A stretch of DNA of 64,000 bases from the NCBI GenBank assembly GCA_012798755.1, contig JAAZMP010000026.1, positions 1 to 64,000 of the forward strand, given 5' to 3'. Below, piece by piece: positions 18,620-28,145 of the stretch. A program made the position numbers and the translations under genes. The stretch's first letter is position 1, and every line of letters begins with the position of its first letter. The notes below the pieces were generated by a model. The model did not search any database. It saw only the letters and a list, made by a program, of their open reading frames with translations, and was not told the origin of the DNA. The stretch is from Bacillota bacterium. GTDB taxonomy: Bacteria > Bacillota > Dethiobacteria > DTU022 > UBA8154.

Positions 18620-19141
18620 ATGAATACCTTATATCCTTATAAAACAAATATGAATACCATAATTTTTGCCCAATTAATCAAAGAAGAAATTAAAAAAGAG
18701 ATCATGAGCGAACTTTTGGCCCATCAAGAACACTATTTTGCATCAAATTTACACCAAAACGTGGGTAAAAAAGCATATGACAAACCGTTTGGAGACTTAA
18801 ACGCTGGCCCCTTTGTCAGGAGCATGGAAAAAGCCTTGCTGGAAGAACCAAACGCTTCATTTTACATAAACAAAGAAGAAGAATCCGGAAGGATCGGTGA
18901 AAATATTCTGACCGGTTTGCAGGGAAGAGGGGTTTTATACGGAATTGGCACAATGGCCCTTATGGGGATGCTTTTACCACCATTTGGGAAAAAAATTCAA
19001 ACAGTGTTGGCACGTGCAGCCTCAGAGGGTATGGAATTGATCTCAAAGGCCCAATTTATAGTGGCAAAAACCAAAGAAGATATTGAGGATCTAATTGCTG
19101 AGGCAAATTTGCAAAACCATATGAATAGACCCGGGGAATAA
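18620..19141 (+). CDS. Hypothetical membrane-associated protein sharing SIKxEI-like motif and LYGIG segment (DUF5132-like in pattern)
   Basis: 173 aa; QLIKEEIKKEIMSELLAHQ and RGVLYGIGTMALMGMLLPPFGKKIQTVLARAASEGMELISKAQFIVAKTKEDIEDLIAEA; divergent from 17981-18400. Confidence 0.85.
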   Translation: MNTLYPYKTNMNTIIFAQLIKEEIKKEIMSELLAHQEHYFASNLHQNVGKKAYDKPFGDLNAGPFVRSMEKALLEEPNASFYINKEEESGRIGENILTGLQGRGVLYGIGTMALMGMLLPPFGKKIQTVLARAASEGMELISKAQFIVAKTKEDIEDLIAEANLQNHMNRPGE

Positions 19142-19302
19142 TCCGGACTAAAAACAAAAGTCCATCCTTTGCATAAATATGTCCTAAACAGCAGCTTCTA
19201 TTATAATACGCAACAAGAATTTCTCCTTCAAAGCTATCCGATGAAAACTTATTCAGTATTGGGACGGTAACAAACTATATTTGTAATTTATTAATGAAAT
19301 AG

Positions 19303-19842
19303 TTATTCCATGCAACATTTTTTTCTGGTACAGATATAATTCCCCCTAAGTTGAGAAAGATCATGCCCTTCATGTGCTAAAAATTTTTCCCTTAAATGGC
19401 CGGCACCGGTTCTGCAAATTCCTATTCCTTTTTGTGGAAGCACCCGGTGGGTGGGTAAAAAATAAGAAACTGGGTTTTTGGCAACTGCACTGCCTACTGC
19501 CTGGGCAGCGCCCGGCTTGCCAAGGATCTCGGCTATCCCTTTGTAAGTGACAATCTTACCTGGCTCTACCCTGCTAACCGCTTCGAAAACACTTTGCTGG
19601 AAAGCTGTAAAATCGGAAAGGTCCAAAGGCATATCATGCCGGCCGGTTTCAATAAAATTCAAGGTTTCTTTAATGATTAACCTTGTCAGCGGATCCTGTT
19701 CCTGTTTTCTACCGGCAAGTCTAAATTCTATGCGTCGTTCACCTCGATCGGCTTTTAGGGATAAGTATTTTAACCCTTTAGAAGAAAAAGTTGCGCTAAG
19801 AGTATCAGTCCCCAGAAAAGAAATTACCTCTTCTATTTTCAT
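19303..19842 (-). CDS. MGMT/Ogt-like methylated-DNA cysteine methyltransferase homologue lacking the catalytic Cys
   Basis: FQQSVFEAVSRVEPGKIVTYKGIAEILGKPGAAQAVGSAVAKNPVSYFLPTHRVLPQKG...GAGHLREKFLAHEG; start at internal Met 19842. Confidence 0.85.
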   Translation of the reverse strand: MKIEEVISFLGTDTLSATFSSKGLKYLSLKADRGERRIEFRLAGRKQEQDPLTRLIIKETLNFIETGRHDMPLDLSDFTAFQQSVFEAVSRVEPGKIVTYKGIAEILGKPGAAQAVGSAVAKNPVSYFLPTHRVLPQKGIGICRTGAGHLREKFLAHEGHDLSQLRGNYICTRKKCCME

Positions 19843-19922
19843 TAAAATAGACCCCCCACTCCTTATCATCCCTATAAGCCTTGTTTTTAACCGGTTTCTT
19901 TTTTCGTTTTCTAAATTTATTT

Positions 19923-20396
19923 CTAGCGGCGTAGGGAAGCAATCAAACGTTGGGGTTTTAAAATCATACACAGGGCATCGTCGATGTTGTTCACCACCAG
20001 TTCGGAGACACAAAGAGCTTCTACTGCACAACCTTCCGGGCCTAAAACGGCGATGCTTATAGCCGCTTTTTCCAACATTCCGGCATCGTTTTTTCCATTG
20101 CCCACTGCCATCGTTTCAGCAGGCCCCAAAAGTTCTATAAAACCAATCTTGGCCGTAGAAGTATCTTCGCCGGAAACAACCTGTACATTTATATTGTTTT
20201 TACAACCTATTTTTTTAGCAGATTTCAACGTGTCGGCAGTTAAAACATAAACCTCCAGAACCTCAGCTACTTTTTTTAACAGGGAACGGGTATTGGCGTG
20301 TAGTTTCCCATCCACCGTCAAAGTGCCATTTAAATCAAAAATTGCTTTCGTAAGTCTTACTGTTTCCCTGCCCGGGATTTTTAGTTCCAAAGACAT
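19923..20396 (-). CDS. HAD-family soluble P-type-ATPase-like protein (COG4087-like)
   Basis: 157 aa; IFDLNGTLTVDGKL, VYVLTADT, AVGNGKNDAGMLEKAAISIAV. Confidence 0.8.
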   Translation of the reverse strand: MSLELKIPGRETVRLTKAIFDLNGTLTVDGKLHANTRSLLKKVAEVLEVYVLTADTLKSAKKIGCKNNINVQVVSGEDTSTAKIGFIELLGPAETMAVGNGKNDAGMLEKAAISIAVLGPEGCAVEALCVSELVVNNIDDALCMILKPQRLIASLRR

Positions 20397-20497
20397 ATTA
20401 TCACCTTATCGTAAGCATAATTCTACTGCAAAATATTTTCAGTCCTATTGCTGTATAAAATTCATGCCTGCAGTCACTAACCCAGGCCTTAAAACTA

Positions 20498-21037
20498 TTA
20501 TTCTTCTTTTGGTACATTTTTCGCTGCATCAATTAAAATATCCATAACCCACATCGCCGCCTTTCCGACTACACCGGTACATTTATCATCATGGGCACCC
20601 GCTGTTTCAAACTCCTCCCAACCTTCTTCACAGTTTAAATCAAAGGTCCTTCCAAATATGTTTTGATGTATTTCTTTACAAATGCAGCTTCCATAATGTT
20701 CAACGAACTTATTTCTAAAATCCAGGATCATTTCTTTGGGCCTTTCTATCAATTGCTTGTTTTCTAAACTATTATAATCCCTGCCAAAAAAATAGCCTAA
20801 ACAAAGAATACCGGCAATATAGGCCCCACAGGGGCCTTCGGTTGTGCTTGCTATTCCCCCCGCCATACCTGTTAACCCTTTAAGAACTTCGGCATTTAAG
20901 CCAAGCAGTTCTATGAAAGGCAACATTATGCTTTGAGAACATCCCCAATATTTTTTTTCACCCTGAAATGCAATTTCGTAGGCTTTCTCCAGTAGTTCCT
21001 TTTCTGACAATCCTGTTTTTACTAAGATTTTTTCCAC
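20498..21037 (-). CDS. C_GCAxxG_C_C-family redox-type protein
   Basis: WGCSQSIMLPF...GMAGGIASTTEGPCGAYIAGILCLG; GTG start 21037 after GGGAGGG. Confidence 0.75.
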   Translation of the reverse strand: MEKILVKTGLSEKELLEKAYEIAFQGEKKYWGCSQSIMLPFIELLGLNAEVLKGLTGMAGGIASTTEGPCGAYIAGILCLGYFFGRDYNSLENKQLIERPKEMILDFRNKFVEHYGSCICKEIHQNIFGRTFDLNCEEGWEEFETAGAHDDKCTGVVGKAAMWVMDILIDAAKNVPKEE

Positions 21038-21463
21038 GTTTATCCCTCCCATAAGCATTATTATTGCTTCTGCTCTAAATTCAACAATGAGTATTTCCAG
21101 CCAATCCAGCGCCGCTGTGATGGGTCCCGTTGTTTTACAGCAAATGAAAAAAGAAGGCAACTTGGACACTGGCCTTTCCATAGTAGAAGTTGCCGCCGGC
21201 AGTACTCTTACCCTTCTCATACCGCCCGGGCTTGGATTTATACTTTATGCCATGTAGAAGCTGACAATATACAAAGAAAATACCATGGAGTTTAAAAATA
21301 ACAGGCAGATAGGATCGCCTGTTTCTACATGCTACCAGCCGGAACGCTTTTGTAGTGGGATCACAAAAATTGCTTTTTTTTAGCAGCCTCGGACTGTTCG
21401 AAACCACTGGAAAAGCATATTTTTATTAATTGCTACCGCTATTACCATCCTAAGCGATAACGT

Positions 21464-21506
21464 GGTGTCAGAGAACCGTCCCCCTGACACCGGTCCCCCT
21501 GACACC
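21464..21506. repeat. REP-like hairpin element, one and a half copies
   Basis: GGTGTCAGAGAACCGTCCCCCTGACACC followed by GGTCCCCCTGACACC. Confidence 0.75.
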
Positions 21507-21520
21507 GGATTTTGTGTCCT

Positions 21521-22102
21521 TCAACAGGGCTTGCTTTTTACCTTGCTCTGCTCGATTTTAGATATTTGCTTAATATAACTTTCCCGTTTATCCTTATTTA
21601 GCAACGGAAGATTATAGCATGCTACTGCAAGGGCGGCTTTTCTGCTTCCTTCCGCCAGAAGGCGGGCACACTGTATGTCCGCCTGAACAGGCGCATAAGA
21701 TTCGGCAAGGAAACGTATGGTCAAAGAAACGATTTCATCGGCACAGTAGGCAATTTTTAAAGGAATATCCATTATCTTTTCGGCGCTCCGGGGAACTCCT
21801 TCCATAAAGCCCTTTATGGCAAAACCGTCTTCCTGAGCCAAGGCAAGTGACTGTTCTAAAAGTAGCTCTGCACTTTGCAAAGCTTCCTGCCAGGGGGTTT
21901 TACGATCATTGTTTTCCTTTCCTTCAGGCAACCCCTCCTCAATTTTTCTTAAGTTTACACGGCAGGCCATGGCAAAAAGAGCTGCGGCATGGGCAGAAGT
22001 CATAGCCGCTGATGAACCGGCACTGGGATAAAGGGAATCTGAAGATAACATTTGAAAATACTCTGCCAAACGAAGATCTCCGATCACTGGTATATTATTC
22101 AT
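21521..22102 (-). CDS. Cyclodeaminase/cyclohydrolase family protein (FTCD C-terminal-like)
   Basis: PSAGSSAAMTSAHAAALFAMACRV and helical pattern; start at MNNIPVIGDL. Confidence 0.7.
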   Translation of the reverse strand: MNNIPVIGDLRLAEYFQMLSSDSLYPSAGSSAAMTSAHAAALFAMACRVNLRKIEEGLPEGKENNDRKTPWQEALQSAELLLEQSLALAQEDGFAIKGFMEGVPRSAEKIMDIPLKIAYCADEIVSLTIRFLAESYAPVQADIQCARLLAEGSRKAALAVACYNLPLLNKDKRESYIKQISKIEQSKVKSKPC

Positions 22103-22258
22103 AAAAATCATCCTTTGTATTCTCTTCCGGGAAATGGCTGACAGCTGATTTTTGTGTTGCAAGACCATTTCCGGGAACATTAAACAGTTCTTCCCGCAAG
22201 TGCTCTTCCAAGAATGTTATTTTACCGTCTGCTTTTAGCGCGTTGCGGTGGCATATGG

Positions 22259-23443
22259 TTAAACAGGTATAATCTCTTCAGGGATGACTGTTATTTTTTC
22301 CAAGCCTTGTTCCGTAACAAGAATGGTGTTTTCCACCCCGGCAACGCCTACGCCCGGGATAACCATTTTGGGTTCCAGAGCGAAAACCATGCCTGCTTGT
22401 AAGGGATAATTCTGCCTGTTGGCTAAAACAGGCATCTCATCCAGTTCCAAACCCACGCCGTGGCCTATAAATTTGGCTTGATCAGCGCCATGTCCCATAA
22501 AATAATCTTTAAAACCAAGCTTTTCGGCCATTTGACAAGCTTGTTTGTATATATCTGAGCAAATGGCTCCCGGTTTTGCTGTTTTAATGATCTCCTCTTG
22601 TATGACCAGTGCGACCTGGTGGGCCTCCTGCAACAACGAGGGAATATCGCCCAAGGAATAAAAACGCGTACAGTCCACACAGTAACCAAGGTAAGCGGTA
22701 ACATAGTCTACGATGACAACTTCATCCCGGCTGATTACTTTCCATCCCGGTCCCTGGGGAAAAGCCGGAGAAAGGCCCGGCCCCCCTGTAGGGCTATCAA
22801 AAAAAGAAGGACGGGTAAGGTTTTCTCCGGACATGATATGGCCGTAAAAAACCTCCTGGTTAAATTGCCGCACATGTATGGCCCCTTGATGCCCCCGTTT
22901 GCGCATAAAACATTCCACCTCTGCCGCAAATTCTATTTCCTTTTTCCCTTCTTTGAGAAAGCGGGGCACTGCTGCAAACATTTGCCGGCTAATTTCGGCT
23001 CCTTGTCTGATGATCTCAATTTCATAGGGGCTTTTGATCAACCGCAGATCCTTAATTTCGGTAGAAATATCTACTATTTCTGCTGGTGAAAACATTTCTT
23101 GAAAGCGTAAGTAAAGGAAAGCTGGAAGCACATCCAGCTCCAGACCGATTTTTTTAAAGCCCGGTACTGTTTCCTTCAGTATCTGGGGTAAAGCACGGGA
23201 GCTTTGCAAATGCCGGATATTGGACAACGGCGATTCCTTAAGAGCTCTTTCATAGCTTTTGCTCACCAAATAAAGGGGTTCGCCCTGCGCGGGTACAATA
23301 AGATAGCCTCTTTGACAACTGCCGGTAAAGTAATACAGATCTACATTTTGCGCTACAATAGCTGCATCTGTTCCCTTTTCTTTTATTTTCTTTTGAAACT
23401 TTTCTATTCTCCCCCTTATTTCTTCGGCGGGTACGGTTTCCAT
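22259..23443 (-). CDS. M24 Xaa-Pro aminopeptidase family protein
   Basis: 394 aa; DEVVIVDYVTAYLGYCVDCTRFY, GHGVGLELDEMPVL, AGMVFALEPKMV. Confidence 0.9.
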   Translation of the reverse strand: METVPAEEIRGRIEKFQKKIKEKGTDAAIVAQNVDLYYFTGSCQRGYLIVPAQGEPLYLVSKSYERALKESPLSNIRHLQSSRALPQILKETVPGFKKIGLELDVLPAFLYLRFQEMFSPAEIVDISTEIKDLRLIKSPYEIEIIRQGAEISRQMFAAVPRFLKEGKKEIEFAAEVECFMRKRGHQGAIHVRQFNQEVFYGHIMSGENLTRPSFFDSPTGGPGLSPAFPQGPGWKVISRDEVVIVDYVTAYLGYCVDCTRFYSLGDIPSLLQEAHQVALVIQEEIIKTAKPGAICSDIYKQACQMAEKLGFKDYFMGHGADQAKFIGHGVGLELDEMPVLANRQNYPLQAGMVFALEPKMVIPGVGVAGVENTILVTEQGLEKITVIPEEIIPV

Positions 23444-23656
23444 ACTATATCATCCTCCCAATTGTATAAACTTTCCCTGTATAAATTAGATATTCTACTT
23501 CTATAAAAGTTCTCCCTTTTATTTTTCGGGAAAGATATTGATTAATTACCTGTACCGTTTTATAATTTGTATGGCGTTTCGATTTTTCATGTAGAACGGA
23601 TATTTATTTTTCAACATACAACATGCTTGCAGGTGTTGGTAGAACGGGAGGAAAAA

Positions 23657-25291
23657 ATGCTTATTACGGAAATTTTATCGCGCAATGCTGAAATGTACGG
23701 ATCGGAAACATGCCTTACGGAGATCAACCTGGATTTACAAGAAAGACACAACGTTACCTGGCTTGAATACGAACTGATTGAAAACAATCCGGCCGGTGAA
23801 TACCGGCGGGAAATGACCTGGCAGGTCTTTAACGAAAAAGCAAACCGCATGGCCAACCTGTTGCTGCAAAGGGGGATAAAAAAAGGGGACAAGGTCGCTA
23901 TTTTATTAATGAACTGCCTGGAATGGCTGCCTATCTATTTTGGAATTTTAAAAGCAGGTGCCATTGCAGTACCGTTAAATTTTCGCTATACTGCTGAGGA
24001 AATAAAATACTGCTTGGACTTGTCCGATGCCGTTGCCTTAATTTTTGGGCCGGAATTTATCGATCGCATGGAGGCAATTTTAGAACAGATACCCAGGGTA
24101 AAAACGCTTCTTTTTGCAGGGGAGAACCGTCCTTCCTTTGCAGAAAACTATGACCGTCTTACCGCCAATTGTTCCTCGGCAGAACCGGGGATAAAACTTA
24201 CAGATGACGATGATGCGGCCATATATTTTTCCTCCGGAACCACAGGTTTTCCCAAAGCGATTTTGCATTCGCACAAGGCTTTGATGTCGGCATGTTGGAC
24301 TGAGATCAAGCATCACGATCAAAGGCGCGAAGATAATTTTCTGTGTATTCCCCCGCTTTACCATACCGGTGCCAAGATGCACTGGTTTGGAAGTTTAATC
24401 TCTGCCAGTAAAGCTGTATTGCTCCGTGGGGTTAAACCGGAATGGATACTTAAAACGGTTTCTGAGGAGAAAATTACCATCGTTTGGCTTTTGGTTCCTT
24501 GGGCACAAGATATTCTCGATGCTATTGAAAATAAAGATGTGAATCTGGAGGATTATGAGCTTTCACAATGGAGGCTAATGCATATCGGTGCACAACCTGT
24601 CCCCCCCAGCCTGATTCGCCGTTGGAAAAAATATTTCCCCGATCACCTTTATGACACAAACTATGGCTTAAGCGAATCTACCGGGCCCGGATGTGTCCAT
24701 CTGGGAACGGAAAATATCCACAAGGTCGGCGCTATTGGTATACCGGGCTATAATTGGGAGGCCAAGATTGTTGATGAAGATGGGCAAAAAGTGGCCCGGG
24801 GACAGATTGGAGAATTGGCAGTTAAAGGACAAGGTGTCATGAAATGCTACTACAACGATCCCCAGGCAACAGCAGAGGTACTCAAAAACGGCTGGTTACT
24901 TACCGGAGATATGGCCCGCATGGATGAAGATGGTTTTATTTATTTGGTCGATCGGAAGAAAGATGTGATCATCAGTGGCGGGGAAAACATTTACCCGGTA
25001 CAAGTTGAAAATTTTCTCCGCACCCATGATGCCATTAAAGATGCCGCCGTTATAGGTTTGCCTGATGACCGTTTAGGAGAGATAGCGGCCGCGATCATAG
25101 AATTGAAGGAGGGCCACAAATGCACAGATGAGGAGATAAAAACATTTTGCGCTCCCATACCGCGCTATAAACGGCCCCGAAAAATCATTTTTGACAAGAT
25201 TTTACGCAATCCCACCGGCAAAATTGAAAAACCACGCTTAAGAGCAAGGTATGGTGCAGCAAATCTGGTGGCAGATCAGACAAAAAAATAA
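23657..25291 (+). CDS. AMP-dependent acyl-CoA synthetase/ligase
   Basis: YFSSGTTGFPKAILHSHKAL, YGLSESTGPG, GWLLTGDMARMDEDGFIYLVDRKKDVIISGGENIYP; start at 23657 after GGGAGG. Confidence 0.9.
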   Translation: MLITEILSRNAEMYGSETCLTEINLDLQERHNVTWLEYELIENNPAGEYRREMTWQVFNEKANRMANLLLQRGIKKGDKVAILLMNCLEWLPIYFGILKAGAIAVPLNFRYTAEEIKYCLDLSDAVALIFGPEFIDRMEAILEQIPRVKTLLFAGENRPSFAENYDRLTANCSSAEPGIKLTDDDDAAIYFSSGTTGFPKAILHSHKALMSACWTEIKHHDQRREDNFLCIPPLYHTGAKMHWFGSLISASKAVLLRGVKPEWILKTVSEEKITIVWLLVPWAQDILDAIENKDVNLEDYELSQWRLMHIGAQPVPPSLIRRWKKYFPDHLYDTNYGLSESTGPGCVHLGTENIHKVGAIGIPGYNWEAKIVDEDGQKVARGQIGELAVKGQGVMKCYYNDPQATAEVLKNGWLLTGDMARMDEDGFIYLVDRKKDVIISGGENIYPVQVENFLRTHDAIKDAAVIGLPDDRLGEIAAAIIELKEGHKCTDEEIKTFCAPIPRYKRPRKIIFDKILRNPTGKIEKPRLRARYGAANLVADQTKK

Positions 25292-25440
25292 ATACGGGGC
25301 CGACAACTGCTAACTACTCTTTATGATTATGATAGGCAGTTATGACATGCGGTTTTCCCAGCGCAGGGACAGTTCCGGAATCAGTGAAAAGTGCCATTTT
25401 TAGCACCTGCATTCCGGGATAAAATTAAGAATCTTGCCTT

Positions 25441-26988
25441 TCAACCATCGAAAAACAATTTACGCCCCAGCACCTGTTCCAGATCTGTTAAAGTATTGCA
25501 AGGAAACATAGCCGCTATCTTTTGAAACGCCTGCACTGACGAATATTTATCCCAATCCCCCTGTGGCAGGGTATTAAGCCAAATTATTTCCTTAACTTCA
25601 TCACGTAGGCGCTGGACCTCTTTTATAGCATTACGGTGTCTGACCGTGCGGGTATCGCTGACAATGATGACAATGGTATTCCTGTTAAGCTCTTCAGCGC
25701 AACTGTTAAACAGGGATTTTATGGCCCTATCCAGGCTGGTGCCTCCGCCCCACTGCTTACTTTCCTTGATGATGCTTTCGATTGTAGAGTCAAAATTTTT
25801 CCCCTGTTGGAAATAAGGGGTGATTCTTTCCAGGCCCTCAGAGAAAACAAAACTTTCTATACGTTTAACTACTGTATTTAAACCATAAATAAACTGAAGT
25901 ACAAAATTAGTGTAACGAATCATGGAACCGGAAACATCGCAAAGCAAAAGTAATTGGGGTTTTTTTCTTCTCCGGCTTTTATATTTTAACAAAAAAGGCG
26001 TCCCGCCATATTGAATACTGCAGCGGATCGTAGATCTGAGATCGAGCTTGCGGCGGTTTTTGCTGTAGCGATAGCGCCGTGAGATGCGATAAACCAACAA
26101 GCGGGTCATTTTTCGTATTATAGCTGTAGCACGTGGCAGATCCTTGCGGGCAATATTTTGCATATCCTCTGTTAAAATATTAGAACCGCCCCTGCCGGCT
26201 CCTGCCGCGGCATCCCGAATAGCATTTAACCCCTCATCTCCAACATCGGGCTGGTTTAGCTCTTCTTCGATCTCCCGGCCCAACTGTTTATGCCAAAAAC
26301 CCAATCGCCCCTTTACAATTGTTTCCAAAAAAGGGCGGTAATCTTGTTCCAGTGTTTCCCTGCTTTCGTTCATTGCTAAAAAATCTTGCAGCCTTTTTTG
26401 TTCCTTTGCCGGCATGTAAGCATACACTATCTTATCTGTTTCTGATAGATCCATTCGCTCACCACGAAAACTCAGCACCTTCTCCGCTTCCTCCATCCGC
26501 GCACGATGTTCAATCAGTTTTTCCCGCCGGGCCTCCTGAAACTCCTTCCTTGTCTCCGGAGAAGCAAAAAAAAGAACAAAATATCGTGCAAATAGTTCCT
26601 GATCGGAGGCTTTCTTAATTAAAGTCGCCTTCAATGTTGCTTTAAAATATTCCTTGTTTGTAAGTGGTATCAACTGTAGAGCATGAAGGGCATCAATAAC
26701 CTCAGAGCTGCCAATCTGTATTCCTGCGGACCTAAGAAGGTAAACAAAACGAATCACATTGTTTTCCAAGTAGTCCGGCAAGCCTGTACCGCTAATGTTT
26801 GCCCTGCCACGGTCATAGCTACTGCCGCTAATTGCTTTTTTTTGCCTCCCTTTGGAATGTTCATTTTCGAAGGGATAGTTTTTATGTTCCTCGTTGGCAT
26901 CGTTGCCATCATCGAAATACATTTTATTCGCTGCTTCCTTATCTTTTCCGGTTCGACACTTTGCAACTTGGCAAAGTACGTATATCAA
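25441..26988 (-). CDS. VWA-domain protein (CoxE-like), partner of adjacent MoxR ATPase
   Basis: 515 aa; MIDAS motif LLLLCDVSGSMIRYTNFVLQF, GGGTSLDRAI, IVSDTRTVRHRNA. Confidence 0.85.
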   Translation of the reverse strand: MIYVLCQVAKCRTGKDKEAANKMYFDDGNDANEEHKNYPFENEHSKGRQKKAISGSSYDRGRANISGTGLPDYLENNVIRFVYLLRSAGIQIGSSEVIDALHALQLIPLTNKEYFKATLKATLIKKASDQELFARYFVLFFASPETRKEFQEARREKLIEHRARMEEAEKVLSFRGERMDLSETDKIVYAYMPAKEQKRLQDFLAMNESRETLEQDYRPFLETIVKGRLGFWHKQLGREIEEELNQPDVGDEGLNAIRDAAAGAGRGGSNILTEDMQNIARKDLPRATAIIRKMTRLLVYRISRRYRYSKNRRKLDLRSTIRCSIQYGGTPFLLKYKSRRRKKPQLLLLCDVSGSMIRYTNFVLQFIYGLNTVVKRIESFVFSEGLERITPYFQQGKNFDSTIESIIKESKQWGGGTSLDRAIKSLFNSCAEELNRNTIVIIVSDTRTVRHRNAIKEVQRLRDEVKEIIWLNTLPQGDWDKYSSVQAFQKIAAMFPCNTLTDLEQVLGRKLFFDG

Positions 26989-27004
26989 GATAGTTACATA
27001 ATAT

Positions 27005-27898
27005 TTACCTTGAGATACCGGCCCTGCTATTTTCTCTTAAAGCCTTAGCACCTATCTGTTCGTGAAAAACCCGCTGGTCGGCTCTATTTTTCAAAAGAAG
27101 ATTGAGCGTGAGTTCTATAGTACTGCTTTGCAAACGATCTTTGTTCAAACTGACAAGGGCTCTTGTCCAATCAAGTGTTTCCGCTATGGAAGGTTTTTTG
27201 CGTATCTCTGCATTTTGGCGGATAAGGTTTACTGCTTTTGCAATCTCCTTGGTCAAATTTTCCCCTGCCTGGGGAACTTTAGCCCGAATTATTTCTACTT
27301 CTCTTTCTATCCCGGGAAAATCAAGGTAAAGAAAAATACAACGCCGTTTTAGTCCATCGGAAAGTTCGCGTTCGCTGTTGCTTGTTAAGACCACAATGGG
27401 TATATGATTTGCTCTGATAGTGCCCAGTTCAGGGACGGAAACCTGAAAATCGGAAAGTAATTCAAAAAGAAAGGCCTCAAATTCATCATCAGACTTATCT
27501 ATTTCGTCAACCAACAACACAACTTTCCGGGGGGACTGAATTGCCTTCAGCAATGGTCTTTCCAGTAAGTATTCCGGAGAAAAAAGATCGTTTTCCAGTT
27601 CATTGGTTTCAGCATTATCTCTGTTGATCTGAATCTTTAAAAGCTGTTTTTGGTAGTTCCACTCATAAAGGGCCTTATTTTCATCCAGTCCTTCGTAACA
27701 CTGCAGCCTGATTAGTTCAGTATCAAATATTTGGGACAGTACCTTACCCATCTCTGTTTTGCCCACTCCCGGAGGACCTTCGATCAAAATTGGTTTTTCC
27801 AGGACCAAACTTAAGTACACTGTTAAAATTGTTTCTTCATCGCAGATATAGCCTACATTTTCAAAACCTTTACGTAAATCTTTCAAGGTCAAATGCAC
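27005..27898 (-). CDS. MoxR-family AAA ATPase
   Basis: 297 aa; PILIEGPPGVGKTEMGKVL, VVLLVDEIDKSDDEFEAFLFE, VVLTSNSERELSDGLKRRCIFLYLDFP. Confidence 0.9.
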   Translation of the reverse strand: MHLTLKDLRKGFENVGYICDEETILTVYLSLVLEKPILIEGPPGVGKTEMGKVLSQIFDTELIRLQCYEGLDENKALYEWNYQKQLLKIQINRDNAETNELENDLFSPEYLLERPLLKAIQSPRKVVLLVDEIDKSDDEFEAFLFELLSDFQVSVPELGTIRANHIPIVVLTSNSERELSDGLKRRCIFLYLDFPGIEREVEIIRAKVPQAGENLTKEIAKAVNLIRQNAEIRKKPSIAETLDWTRALVSLNKDRLQSSTIELTLNLLLKNRADQRVFHEQIGAKALRENSRAGISR

Positions 27899-28145
27899 AA
27901 TTCCTCCTCCTTACCTCTGATTTAATTATACAGTACAGCCCGAAAAAAAACATCATCCAAGTGAAAGAAGACAATATGTAAAAAAGGATTATTAATAATT
28001 TTCACGAATATTAACCATTGTGAATGTATTTTACGGCAAAGCAGCTGAGCGAACCTGTGTATTAATGCTTTAAATAACAGCTAATGGGGAAAATATCCTA
28101 CACCGTCACCTAAAAAAATACCCCAATCAAGGAGGTAGCTTTATT

